DNA from: DASXVU01 sp963732855
Lineage (GTDB): Archaea > Thermoplasmatota > Thermoplasmata > Methanomassiliicoccales > UBA472
Assembly: GCA_963732855.1 (NCBI GenBank)
Contig: CAVTBB010000002.1
Span: 1-64,000, forward strand
Reading direction: 5' to 3'
DNA length: 64,000 nt
The translations under genes and the position numbers were made by a program. This document shows, in pieces, positions 1-9,882 of the stretch. Numbering within the stretch: the first letter of the stretch is position 1; the number at the start of each line of letters is the position of its first letter. The notes under the pieces are model-generated. The model was not told where the DNA came from. It did no database searches and saw only the letters and a list, made by a program, of their open reading frames with translations.

Positions 1-445
1 AATCTAAGCCAGTCATTTTCTGAAGTTTTCGAGGGTCTTCGATGAATGGCTGAGAAATTCACATTCGGTATACAAAGGATACGTCCAATATGTTCATTGG
101 TTCCTTTAAGCGTATGATAAAATCTATGGCCCAGATTGACTTGCAGATGTATCGCCAGTATATTTGACTTACCTGATATCAATTTTTCGAACCTATCTTA
201 AATGGAAACAATTTGATAGGAACAATGTTAGAGTTCCGAAATCGGATCAGGGAGCGTCTTGACAATTCACCATATTATTTAAAGATATCATATTTCATAT
301 GATTACCAATTCTAAATACCTGATTAGGACGACTACATGACCTGATGATTATGACCTAGTTCCCAATCTGGAATTCAACAGATTTATTCAGAAGTAAAGA
401 TCGACTTTCACTCGTCGTTCTTCGGGAACATATACGTGATTTGTC
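1..445. other. AT-rich stretch without a recognisable gene
   Basis: No open frame of useful length and no recognisable protein motif was found on either strand. The stretch is AT-rich like the decayed genes that follow, so it is probably more degenerate coding sequence or spacer of the same eroded glycan locus. Confidence 0.5.
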
Positions 446-715
446 GGATGAACAGCAGTTGTCTCGGCCTATAATGAAGCACCAATTTTATTTGATCATT
501 AATTTGGATTTCGGTTGTTCGGTAAATATTGTTTGTCATGACGACAATTCTAATGATGATATAGACAGTAATTTCAGATGCAAAAAGGAATGGATTGTTA
601 TTAAAATACTCAATATATAAAGTATGTGAATACGGTTCTGATGAATTATGGCAATGGTAGATATTTAGATTATGGTGATTTACTCAATAAACTAATTCAA
701 TATGCCAAAGAGTGA
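446..715 (+). pseudogene. Remnant of a GT2-type glycosyltransferase
   Basis: One frame near position 452 reads TAVVSAYNEAPI, which resembles the N-terminal nucleotide-sugar binding strand of family 2 glycosyltransferases (VVIPAYNE). A second frame near 540 reads DDNSNDDIDS, resembling the following DDGSTDDT motif. The two pieces are in different frames and interrupted by stops. A further frame ends in LLNKLIQYAKE and a TGA just before the next remnant. The whole is far too short for an intact GT2 enzyme. The call rests only on two short motifs in the expected order and could be coincidence. Confidence 0.35.
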
Positions 716-719
716 AATC

Positions 720-1816
720 ATGAAAATTGTCGTCGATATGAACCATCCAGCACATGTTCATTACTTTAGACACTTTATACTGAGAGATGCGTAAAAGAGG
801 TGATGATATTCTAATCACTGCGAGTGAAAAAGATGTTAAGCTTCAAGCTGTTAGAAAGTTTACAATCTAGAATTTAAGATGTAGGTACTTCTGGGGATTC
901 ATTAGCAGAGAAGCTGATCAATATCCCCATCATTGATTTCAAGTACTATAATTTAATGAAGGCATTTCAACCCGATATCCTTATTTGGCTTTGGCTCGAT
1001 CCATGCGGGCTCACGTTTCATTTCTTCTTAGTAAGCCATGTATCAATTTTACGGACACGGAACACGGCACCAAACCCAGATTTACTTTTCTTCCATTTGT
1101 AAAGGCGATTTATACACCTTCGTGCTTCACCAAAGACCTTCGCAATAAGCAGGTTCTGCCTTTAAATCGGTACTATGGAACTTGCATCCTACATCCAACC
1201 CGTTTCATTCCAAATCCGAGACGTACTTGTTGATATTAGGCATCAATGAGGGTGACCAATTCATAATTCTACGTTTGGCTAATGACGCCAGCCGTGATGA
1301 CAATAATGGCATAAAAGATAAAGTCGGCTGTAAAATCCCTGGAAAAGTACGGCCGTATCATTATTACCTCGGAAGGGGAGTTGCCACCAGAATTCGACAA
1401 CCTACAGATCAGAGTCTCACCTGATAAGATGCATGACCTGTTATACTATGCGACATTGTATGTCGGAGAGGAGTAGTAACGATCGCGTCATCGAAATGCA
1501 CAGTACTGGGTATACCACGCAATATATGTCAACTCCTAATACTCAGGATATATCGCCGAAGAGGAAGAGAAATACGATATTGTATCCGACTTCTCCCGTA
1601 AGGATTGTACGGATGAGCACCGTGCTTGCCAGGGTTAGGGAGTTGTTAGAAAACGACAATCTAAGAAACGAAGGGAAGATGAGAGAAAGCGTTTCCATGA
1701 TGATCAGTGGTGATGTGACCGCTTTCATGGTATGGTTTATCGAGAACTTACCTAAAATCTTCGACAAGAAAAACCAACCAGATATACCGAACCGCTTTTT
1801 CAATGATTATTCGTAG
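720..1816 (+). pseudogene. DUF354 family protein, broken by several frameshifts
   Basis: The gene starts at an ATG with MKIVVDMNHPAHVHYFRHFI, the typical beginning of DUF354 proteins (a GT-B fold family related to UDP-N-acetylglucosamine 2-epimerase and often found in archaeal glycan loci). Family motifs follow in order but in shifting frames: a serine/alanine-rich helix, INFTDTEHG, FLPFVKAIYTPSCF, then an LRLANDASRDD-like segment, a glycine-rich loop near 1400-1480, and the C-terminal VWFIENLPKIF. The order and spacing fit one ancestral gene of about 360 codons. In-frame stops at about 795 and 870 and shifts near 1200, 1330 and 1430 make it non-functional as read. Confidence 0.7.
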
Positions 1817-1995
1817 TTTTCACGATCTTGATGGCAATACCTCCAGGATATCAGGTGATAGACTAGTTCCGAAAATGTGATATAGATGAAGTCGAAAATC
1901 AACAATATGGCCATGTATATACTGCGGATTCAACTCTTTCTCAAACTAACACCAAATATCCTTATCCTGAATAATAAAATAATATCGAAGGAGAA

Positions 1996-3155
1996 ATGAG
2001 TAATAAGAGGCTGCTGGTAATATGCCACTCCTATAACAATTTCCAGAAGGACTCCATTGATGCTACATCAGAATACTTTAACAATGTCAGTGTTTTAGTA
2101 AGAACTAATCCATTAGCGAAATATTCAAACTACCTTCATATCGCAACTTCAACGTTTCAGAAAATCCGCTAAAATCGATTTGTCTGCTAAGCCCCGGAAT
2201 GTAAAAGTTCTCCCGACGGCATTATGGTATCTTCAAGCGAAAACTCTATAAGTCTTAGGAATCAAGCATCTTAGAAATGTGGAAAAAACTGTTATAAAAA
2301 AGCACTTAGAATTTGATTTGGTTCATGCTCATTTTACATGATCGGCAGGCTATGTCGGTGCATATATAAAAGAAAAACATAAAGTGCCTTTCGTAGTACA
2401 GCTCACGGGAATGATATTTATTCCCTTCCTTTCAAGGACGACGAGTGGCGGAAGAAGATCGAATTTGTCCTAAATTCAGCGGATCATATCATTACTGTAA
2501 GCCAGAGCAATCTCGCTTGCATTAAAAAGCTTGGTATATTCCAGAAAGATATCAGTAATTCCGAACGGTTTTAAGAACGAATTATTCTATCTACGCGACT
2601 CTTTAGCGTGTAGAAAGGCGCTAAATCTTCCCTTGGATAAGAAAATCATCCTCACGGTTGGTAATCTTGAGGATGTAAAGGTCAGAAGTATCTGGTCGAA
2701 GCTATCAAATCAATAATCTTGGGTGAACAAAGATATTTTGTGTATCATTATCGGTTCGGAGAATTGCAGTACCGTAGAACGCCAAATTCCTCTCTAGGAT
2801 TGGATAACCATGTCTTCCTCGTAGGTGGAAAACCACATAACGAAATCCCCATCTGGATGAGTGCCTGTGATATCTTTGTGCTCCCGAGCCTGAACGAGGG
2901 TAATCCCACTGTCATGTTTGAAGCCCTGGGCTGTGGGAAACCGTTCCTGGGAACTTAAGGGTAGGCGGTGTGCCTGGAATATCATGTCGAAGCTATGGCC
3001 ATGTCGTCGAACCCGCTGACCCTGATGAACTTGCCCAAACGATATAGGATCTTTGAATGAGGGGTGGGATGACAAATCCGGGCCTATGCGGAGAGGGTAT
3101 CGATTGGGATAACGTCTCAAGGGAAATCATTCGTGTATACGAACAGGTTTTATAG
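1996..3155 (+). pseudogene. GT4 family glycosyltransferase, broken
   Basis: An AAGGAG ribosome site precedes an ATG opening MSNKRLLVICHSYNNFQ. Later frames show the expected GT4 (GT-B) pieces in order: VHAHF near 2320, a donor-domain start reading ISVIPNGFKNELF near 2545, LDKKIILTVGNLEDVK near 2630, then LVGGKPHNEIPIWMSACDIFVLPSLNEG near 2820-2900, the E-x7-E region (the family nucleotide-sugar contact), and a tail YEQVL before TAG. At least five frame changes and internal stops are needed to read it through, so it is a decayed gene. Its natural length would be about 385 codons. Confidence 0.75.
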
Positions 3156-3558
3156 TCGGACTAGCAGTAAAAAACAATTGGCTCTCTTTAACTTCAAGTG
3201 GGTAAGGAATTCTATTATAATAACCTGGGTAAGCTTATCGCTTCCCCACGACGTCATCGGTCCGTGGATGATTAGCACTTTTCCAGGCAACTTCAGGGCT
3301 GCAAGACCCATGGTTCATGTGTGAGTCAAGCAAGACAGGTAGTGAAGAATCTGGACATCATTCAACGACTTCTAATCAATGGGCAAGGTTTGTTACTCTT
3401 GCCCTCTATATTGCTAGTCGCTTTCGAGATCGACGACAACCTCACCCCCGCGTACTTGGAGGTGTCTCCACTTCTTCAATACGAGACCTCTCTCCCGCCT
3501 ATGTTCCCTGACCAAATGTCCAGTAATGGGTAAAGCAGGGCGAGCTATCCCTGGGCAC
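3156..3558. other. Unassigned degenerate sequence left of the IS21 element
   Basis: Short frames exist here (for example one at 3321-3533 containing NLDIIQRLLINGQGLLLLP), but none resembles a family I know and none has a convincing start. An upstream frame near 3200 reads GKEFYYNNLGKLIASP. The stretch probably belongs to a further broken gene that the IS element interrupted or abuts. Confidence 0.4.
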
Positions 3559-3618
3559 TGTCACGGGCGGTACTAATTTTCTTATTACCGAAAATCGACG
3601 GAGTAAAATTACCCACGC
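3559..3618. repeat. Left terminal inverted repeat of the IS21 element
   Basis: Imperfect copy of the reverse complement of positions 5704-5764. Shared blocks in order are TCACGG-CGGT, AATTTT, TCG-CGG, TAAAA-TACCCA-CGCC. Small gaps separate the blocks, as expected for multi-block IS21 ends. Confidence 0.65.
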
Positions 3619-4421
3619 CTACTTAATAATCATCTCCCTCCGCAGCCCGATTGGGCGGAGGATATGCGTTCCGGCCATTTTCCTCGCCTTCATCCGATAT
3701 GATTCACCACGAATGTTCAGTGTGGTCCGAATGCAGGACCTGGTCCAGTATTGCACTGGCTATGACACTGTCACCCAGAACTTCGCCCCATTCGCTGAAA
3801 GATTTGTTTGAGGTGAAGATCGTCGACGCCTTCTCATATCGTCTTGACACTAGTTGGAAGAAGAGATGGGATTCCTGCCGTTCCAGCGGCAGATATCCCA
3901 TCTCATCGATTATCAGAAGCTTGTAGCTGGCAAGCTTCTTCAGTGTCCGGTCCAGCTTTCCCCGTTGTTCGGCATTTCTCAGTCTTTCCACCAGCAACGG
4001 CGTGGAGATGTAGTAGGCCGAGTAACCGGCCTTGATCGCCTCCAGAGCCAGACCGATAGCAATGTGGGTCTTCCCGACACCTGGCGGTCCAAGGAGTATG
4101 AGATTCTCCGCCTCCGGAACGAATCGGAGGGTGCGGAGGTTGTCGAAGACCGCCTTGTCTATGGATGGTTGGAATGCCGAGATCGAAGTCTTCCATGCGC
4201 TTGCGCACCGGCAGGTGCGCCAGCTTGGTGTTCGTATCGATGGCAGACGTACGTCTGGCCTTCAGTTCCGCATCGATGAGGCGGTCAATAACGTCCTCCG
4301 TTGCCAGCTGCTGGCTGGCACCGTGCTCCAGCACGGAATCTCGGATCTCGTCGGCGGTGTTGAGCTTCAGTTTGAGAAGGTTCTCATGCAGCCGTTCGAA
4401 CGATTCGTGGCTCAATCCCAT
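3619..4421 (-). pseudogene. istB: istB, IS21 transposition helper ATPase, frameshifted
   Basis: IstB is the AAA+ helper ATPase that works with the IstA transposase. The start MGLSHESFERLHENLLKLKL overlaps the istA end. A frame change near 4165 separates the N-terminal part (ending KRMEDFDLGIPTI) from the ATPase core, which reads GPPGVGKTHIA (Walker A), STPLLVERLRNAEQ, LLIIDEMGYLPLE (Walker B), TSNKSFSEWGEVLGD and ASAILDQVLH. A second indel near 3725 shifts the tail, which in the next frame reads NIRGESYRMKARKMAG, the normal IstB end. Restored length is about 267 residues, normal for the family. The motifs are well kept, so decay is recent or the indels are sequencing errors. Confidence 0.8.
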
Positions 4422-5683
4422 CCCCCCATGAAGAGGTCGTAGGTGGAGAGGTCCCGCCTCTCCACATCGATCGGAGGAAGCGAAGACGAGGCTTTCAATA
4501 AGTGGTTTCTTCAGGTCATCCAGGCGCCGCTCGTGCCTGATCTTGTTGGTGTCCCTTTTCAACTTGAAGAGTCCTTCGAAGTGCTCCTTAACTCGGCTGG
4601 TCCGGAAGCCACCTTGGAGCAGCTGGTGCTGCGCCACCAGCTCTCGGCCACCTCGATCTCGAGACGATTTTGCTTGATTGTCAGGTTACATTCGCGTCCG
4701 GCATAGCGCCAGGGCAGCGAGTAGAAATTGTTCTCGTAACGGACGAAACAATCTCGGCTGGGTCTGCGCTGGGTGATGATCGTCGAGGGTAAGGTCGGGC
4801 ACCGTTGAAGGGCATAAGCCTCATTGTGCCAGCGCTGCGGCGGAATCTCATGGGTGGTGCCATGGACCTTCCCGTTGGCCTCCTGGCACCAATCGGCGAC
4901 CTTGGAGTTCAGATGAGGGACGCTGTCGAACTCGACCCCCAGAAAGAAGTCCTTCTCGACATACTGGATGGCCCTCTCGACCTTGCCCTTGGTCTTCGTC
5001 CCTTCGATGCCGGGACGGCATAGGCGGGGCGTTATGCCGTGATTCTGGGCAAAGTCCAGATACATCGGGTTGAAAGTGGACTCGGAGGAGAGGATAGCCC
5101 GTTTCAAAACGACGTTCTTGGTGTTGTCGTAGAGGATGGGACCCAGTCCATCCTCCGAAGTACTTGAATGCCTGGATGTGGCACTGGATGAAGGTCTCGG
5201 TGCGAACGTTGGTGGTCACGTGGACGAAGCGCATCCGGGACCAGGGAAAGGACCATGACGAAGCCGTAGAGGTGGAGCACTTCGTCACCGACCTGGATGC
5301 GTCCCAGGTCGACCCAGTCGACCTGTGATTGCTCGCCCGGTTCGGACTCGAACCGGAATGTCGGCGACGACCTTGGACATGTCCTTGATCAGGGCCATGA
5401 ACTCCTTGAGGATGGTCAGTCCGCCGTCGTATCCCTTCGCCTTCAATTCCCGCATCATCCGCGTCATGGTGAAGGAATTCTCGGCCAGCCAGCCTCGGAC
5501 ATATTCCTTGAACGGGTCAAGTTTGCTGGCTCGTTCTTTCCGTTCGTATCGGGGCGGCGAAGCCGCCTTCACGTACTTGCTGACAGTCTTCCGATTCAAT
5601 CCCATGACGTTGGCGATGTCTCCGATCGCCACGCCCTGCTGATACATTGCCATCATTTTCGCCCACTCCATGTCTCTCCTCAA
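4412..5683 (-). pseudogene. istA: istA, IS21 transposase, frameshifted
   Basis: IstA is the DDE integrase of IS21 elements. The N-terminus has a helix-turn-helix (VAIGDIANVMGLNRKTVSKY) followed by a linker. Frame changes occur near 5290, 5110, 4630 and 4480. The piece at 4559-5107 holds the integrase C-terminal half: PRLCRPGIEGTKTKGKVERA (with the catalytic Glu region), then FVRYENNFYSLPWRYAGREC. The tail in other frames reads HFEGLFKLKRDTNKIRH and VERRDLSTYDLF, as in IS21 transposases. Restored length is about 423 codons, somewhat short of a typical IstA. It is translationally overlapped with istB. Confidence 0.8.
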
Positions 5684-5703
5684 TCCTCTCCCCTTCGGGG
5701 AAG

Positions 5704-5764
5704 TTTAACGGCGTTGGGTATTTTTAAACCGGCGAAAATGGGTAAAATTCAACCGACCGTGATA
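5704..5764. repeat. Right terminal inverted repeat of the IS21 element
   Basis: Reverse complement matches positions 3561-3618 in four blocks separated by small gaps. It lies just upstream of the istA start, where the IS21 end and promoter are expected. Confidence 0.65.
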
Positions 5765-5918
5765 GGCACGACCTACCTCTAATTCGTATTGCACATCGAA
5801 GCCATGGTGTTGGCATTGAGCGACGAGATTTCCAGTGGCCGGCAATTCCGGCCATCGGGACGTCAACGAGGACTCGATCTAGCGGATCCTGTATTACTAA
5901 GTCAACGAGGCGAGGTGG

Positions 5919-6158
5919 ACCGTCGACCTGAGCCAGTCAACCAGTTCGCAAAATTGATTGCCTGGGCCGAGAACTGAAATCTATGGGATGCCTAAGCTGG
6001 CGAAGAGGATCAGAAACTACATCGACGGAGTTATCGAGAGTGTATGCCAAGGTCACCGCAAGCTACGCCGAAGGACTGAACAACAGATACGCATGACCTT
6101 ACGCCATGCGTACGGTTTCAAGGACACGAAACACCCGGGACACGATCATCTATTTTGA
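5919..6158 (+). pseudogene. C-terminal remnant of an ISL3-family transposase
   Basis: Two adjacent frames together resemble the end of ISL3-type DDE transposases. The first reads NQFAKLIAWAEN; the second reads PKLAKRIRNYIDGVIESV, then a diverged stretch, then IRMTLRHAYGFKDTKH. In ISL3 proteins the tail contains a leucine/alanine-rich helix followed by E-G-x-N-x-K-I-R and then a basic-Y-G-F box; here IRMTLRHAYGF fits that last part. The rest of the transposase is absent, having presumably been lost or replaced by the neighbouring IS21 element. The family call is from memory of motif order, not a search. Confidence 0.55.
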
Positions 6159-6206
6159 TCAGGAAGCTTTAATTTTCAGACACAGAACTCAGGTGAAGCC
6201 AAATAA

Positions 6207-7787
6207 TTAATATATTCCTGAAAGAATTGAAATTCCTTGACTGGAATAAATTATACTATAAGAAGGATTAATCTGAATTACTTTCATTGTCAAAGTCCAC
6301 GATTTCAGGATCCTCCACTGCTCTATACTCATTGAATTCAGGTTTGTATTAAGGATAATCATATCTTTAGAAACATTCTTTGATAGACCCTCAATCGACT
6401 CGACCTCATTAGAACTAATTATACTGATTTGATTCTGAATAGTTGATATGTTATCTGTAGAAAATTTAGATCGATATAACTGGATATATCCCATCGTCAA
6501 TTCGTCTGATGTAATGTTGATATTTTCATCAGTTATTTGAGATGACCATAAAGCTATTGGTAAAATATTTTGATATCTATTCGAATCATAATTGACCACG
6601 TTACTTTCATATGATATGGCATAATACATTGGAGTCAAGACAAAAACTGCACAGAACGAAATAATGGCAACTTTTCGCACAATTTTTCCATGATATTGGA
6701 ATAACCATATTATACTAAAAATAGCAGGCAGATATATCAACCCCACCACGCCCCCCCCCAATAATAGTCCTGGGTAATGCATATATTATATTCATCATGA
6801 TAAATGCAAATATCACCAATAATGTGATTGGCATTACTTTTCGGCATCCAAACCTATATATTATTATTGAAAGGATTATAACTATTGAAATAATCATTAT
6901 CATATATTTTATAATACTTATATAAGTTATATCAATTGGATATACCAATAGCAAACCTGATAAAATATAGTCGGAGCTGGTTGAGGAAAAATATGCAACT
7001 AACAATCTTTCTATTCCAGAAATTTCGAGATTTCCCGTGTTCTGCAAGGTAGGTATGAAAATATAAATAAAGAATGAGATAGACCCAGCTCAACGACGAT
7101 TAGCAACAATAGTATCGCAGCTAAGGATTTGGAGAATCGTGGATATATTTGTTCAGCGACAAATATCTTAAACATATTTTTGTTATATAAAAATACAATT
7201 ATAGATAATACCGGAATGAAAATAAACAATTCAGCGCTAGGATCATAAGATGAATATATTAATGATATTCCAAGAATAAATATTATTGCAAGTCTTTCCG
7301 ACCTCTTAACGGCATTTGGTTTTGATAATAATATAATTATGGCGATTATCAGAAAGAACAGGATGTACCCGATACCATGAGGCCAAAAATCGATCCGTAA
7401 TGTTCCATTTACTCCTGAAATAACATCCAAGAACACTGCCAGACTCGAGAGAATCAGGTTATTCGATATAACATACAATAGGAAGAATAATGAAGCAATG
7501 TATGGAAGCAGTTGGATGGGTGCGAATATAATGGCTTCTGGTGACAAACCTGTTATTGAAATGATTTCAACACCTAGGACATAAAAAAATGGAATACCGG
7601 ATAGATTGGAACCATCAGGAAATGAACCGGTTTTAAACATATCGTATATAATAGCTAGATGTTTTGGAGCGAAATCATCTATACTCCCTCGAAACATCAA
7701 TATTGAAAAAGTAATTGAAAGAAACAGGATTAGGAGAGAAATTTTAATTTTTACCCTATTTTCAAGGTGTGACCTCATTTCCAACAT
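6207..7787 (-). pseudogene. Multi-spanning membrane protein split by two frameshifts
   Basis: Three consecutive minus-strand frames (7787-7011, 7047-6715, 6782-6207) form one hydrophobic protein of about 525 residues. The first frame has a short basic start, a membrane helix, then an extracytoplasmic loop with the segment DDFAPKHLAIIYDMFKTGSFPDGS and several further helices. The layout (acidic residues in the first loop after helix 1) resembles GT-C type membrane glycosyltransferases or O-antigen polymerase-like proteins, but no family motif is certain. The first shift lies near 7035; the second coincides with a run of nine C at 6751-6759 (nine G in the coding strand). The gene is AT-rich like its neighbours. 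It may be switched by slippage, dead, or mis-sequenced. Confidence 0.6.
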
Positions 7788-8001
7788 CCCGAATGATAAT
7801 ATTGTTTATAAGTTACCATAAAGTAATTTTTTATAGTTCAATCCATTAGTAGTAATTCGTCTGCAATATTTCAATGATTTCATTTCAATTCATTAAGTAG
7901 GAAAAGTGTATCGATGTTTAGCATCTCAAGAACATATTCAAACTCTTTGGAAAAATGATGAAAATAGTTCTTAATACCAACGAATGCAAGGTTGTTTCTC
8001 T

Positions 8002-9052
8002 ATGAAAATTGTAATTATTACGAACTATTGGAAAAATAGCAATGGAGGTGGAATAAAGACCTATGTAGTTAATCTCGTGGATGCTCTACATGACAAAGGA
8101 CTGTTGGTCAACGTTATCTTCAGGGACGGTGATGATTCGATTGAATATTTTGGTGGTAAGAACAAATTCTTGTTCGTCTTTGCTAGTTTTATATTTCTCA
8201 GAAAAATAAGGCCTGACGTAATTCATTCACATGGACCGTGGTATTGTCTCCTTCCTGGAGTGATCTATAAAATATTGTTTAAATGCACTCTTGTTCATAC
8301 TTTTCATTCAGTCCCTAAAAAGGGCATGATATTCTATTCTAAAATCATATTCCAGAGGTTGCTAAATGCCTGCGATTCCATTACGTTTGTCTCAAGGGCG
8401 CTTGAGGAAACGATTGAATCGTATAGGCTCTCATTTCCAAGAAGCTCAATTACCTACGGGGGCGTAAAGGCAAGACAAGTCACAGAAGAAGAAATAGCCC
8501 AATTTATGGATAAATATGATATCAGAAAAGATGCAATAATTATTTTAGCACAAGCAATGACTGCCCATCCCCAAAAAGCAAAAGGATTAGAACTCCTTAT
8601 TGCGGCTATTCGAATTCTCCAAGATAAATATCCTAATATCATTCTAATCGCAACAAGGGATGGAAAATATGCTAGTGAATTGCGTTCATTCTCGATTGAG
8701 ATGGGAATGAAAGAAAAGATCAGTATTTGTCGGAAATGTAGAAAATCCATTTATCCCATTGAACCTGTGCAATATCTATTCTCACATAACTTTTGCTGAT
8801 GGCTTGCCGATGTCACTATTAGAAGCAATGGCGTTGGGTAAACCCATTCTGGCAACATCGATTGGAGGCATTCCAGAGGCGATTGAGGATGGTATTAATG
8901 GTCTTCTAATAAAACCTGAAATATCCTCTATTGTTCAGGGAATGGATATTCTTATTCAGGATCCTAAGTGGGCTAACATATTAGGAAAAGGTGCAAGGAA
9001 AACAGCTGAGGAGAAGTTTGCTTTAGAAACATGCTGCAGAAATATTTATTAA
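8002..9052 (+). pseudogene. GT4 family glycosyltransferase with one frameshift
   Basis: The chosen start gives MKIVIITNYWKNSNGGGIKT, a normal GT4 acceptor-domain start with the glycine-rich loop. VIHSHGPW, TFHSVPKKG and SITFVSRALEE follow as in the family. The donor domain begins near residue 175. Near 8745 the frame changes by one base; the next frame continues with IYSHITFADGLPMSLLEAMA, which carries the E-x7-E motif, and then GKPILATSIGGIPEAI. Restored length is about 350 residues, normal for GT4. Only a single indel separates it from an intact gene, so it is either a very recent pseudogene or a sequencing error. An alternative start lies 18 bases upstream. Confidence 0.75.
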
Positions 9053-9190
9053 ATGTTATACATTGAAATGAAAGTTTCCTAGAGATGTAACTTAATCATA
9101 AATATGACACTCGAGACAATTCAAGGTAGTTTCAAGCCAATAATTCACATATCTATCTGCTCGGATTTCTTTAATGACTATTCCATCCAT

Positions 9191-9211
9191 GCTTTCATTA
9201 CCAATGAAAGC
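9191..9211. repeat. Palindrome upstream of deacetylase copy 1
   Basis: A 9-base stem GCTTTCATT pairs with AATGAAAGC across a 3-base loop (ACC), about 27 bases before the start of the deacetylase-like gene. The same element, with a slightly different stem, lies at the same place before copy 2 at 11646-11666. Confidence 0.6.
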
Positions 9212-9237
9212 GCTCGACCCTTCCGGATAGGGAAGAA

Positions 9238-9835
9238 ATGGCCAACCATCTGCTGATCACGATCGACACCGAGATAGACAAGTCAAAGAAATGGACGGTG
9301 TCCTCAGATGAAAGCTTTTCCTCCGTCACTACCGGCATCCCGGACAAGCTCGGCAAATTGTTCTCCAAATATGGCGCCAAGCCCACCTACTTGCTCTCCC
9401 CCGAGGTGATCAGGGACGAGGCTTGCGTATCCGTCCTAAAATCTCAGAAGGACTGCGAGCTCGGCGCCCACATGCATGGCGATATGATCGAGCCTTTCGG
9501 CCACCAAGGCTCCATGGCCGGAATGGACACCAATAATATGCAGTCCTCCTACACATATGAGATCGAATGTCAGAAGATGGTGAACCTTACCGACCTGTTC
9601 GGTTCCCGCTTCGGCTATCAACCAATCTCATTTCGTTGCCGGACGTTTCGCCGCCGGCATCAACACGCTGAAGATCCTCGATGAGCTCGGATACAAGGTC
9701 GATTCATCCGTCTCACCAAGGATGGACTGGAACTTCAAAGAGGGCCGGGCCAACTTCCTCAACGCCCCGGACCAGCCCTACTATCCGAAGGTGAACGACA
9801 TTCTTGCGCCGAACGGTCACGGCGTCCTCGAGTAG
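9238..9835 (+). pseudogene. Polysaccharide-deacetylase-like protein, copy 1, truncated
   Basis: This is a near-identical copy of the gene at 11694-12697. It begins MANHLLITIDTEIDKSK, where the acidic TIDTEID segment resembles the metal-binding motif 1 of NodB-type polysaccharide deacetylases; HMHGDMIEPFGHQ would be the second metal-binding segment. An extra T near 9633 (TTTCGTTGCC against TTCCGTGCC in copy 2) shifts the frame. After VLE the gene meets a TAG where copy 2 continues, and sequence matching the distal third of copy 2 is missing; the flippase gene follows only 47 bases later. So copy 1 is both frameshifted and deleted at its 3' end. Compare the copy 2 entry for function. Confidence 0.75.
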
Positions 9836-9882
9836 CGTTTCCTATGAACGCACCCTAATGTTTCCTCGGCGACCTTATTGCA

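Larger units (their letters stand above)
3559..5768 (-). mobile_element. Decayed IS21-family insertion sequence
   Basis: The element carries the istA-istB pair in the order and overlap typical of IS21, both read on the minus strand and both frameshifted. Its edges are inferred from imperfect terminal inverted repeats: the left edge (TGTCACGGGCGGT, then ATTTT, TCGACGG, TAAAATTACCCACGCC) matches the reverse complement of the right edge (TATCACGGTCGGT, then ATTTT, TCGCCGG, TAAAAATACCCAACGCC). Length is about 2.2 kb, normal for the family. The GC-rich composition contrasts with the AT-rich flanks. A target-site duplication was not clearly identified. Confidence 0.8.

Noticed and set aside
4032..5107. 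Several plus-strand frames across the IS element
   Set aside because: They are shadows of istA/istB on the other strand; only the minus-strand frames carry IS21 motifs.
7606..7821. Plus-strand 71-codon frame opposite the membrane protein start
   Set aside because: Antisense to the N-terminus of the membrane protein; no ribosome site or motif.
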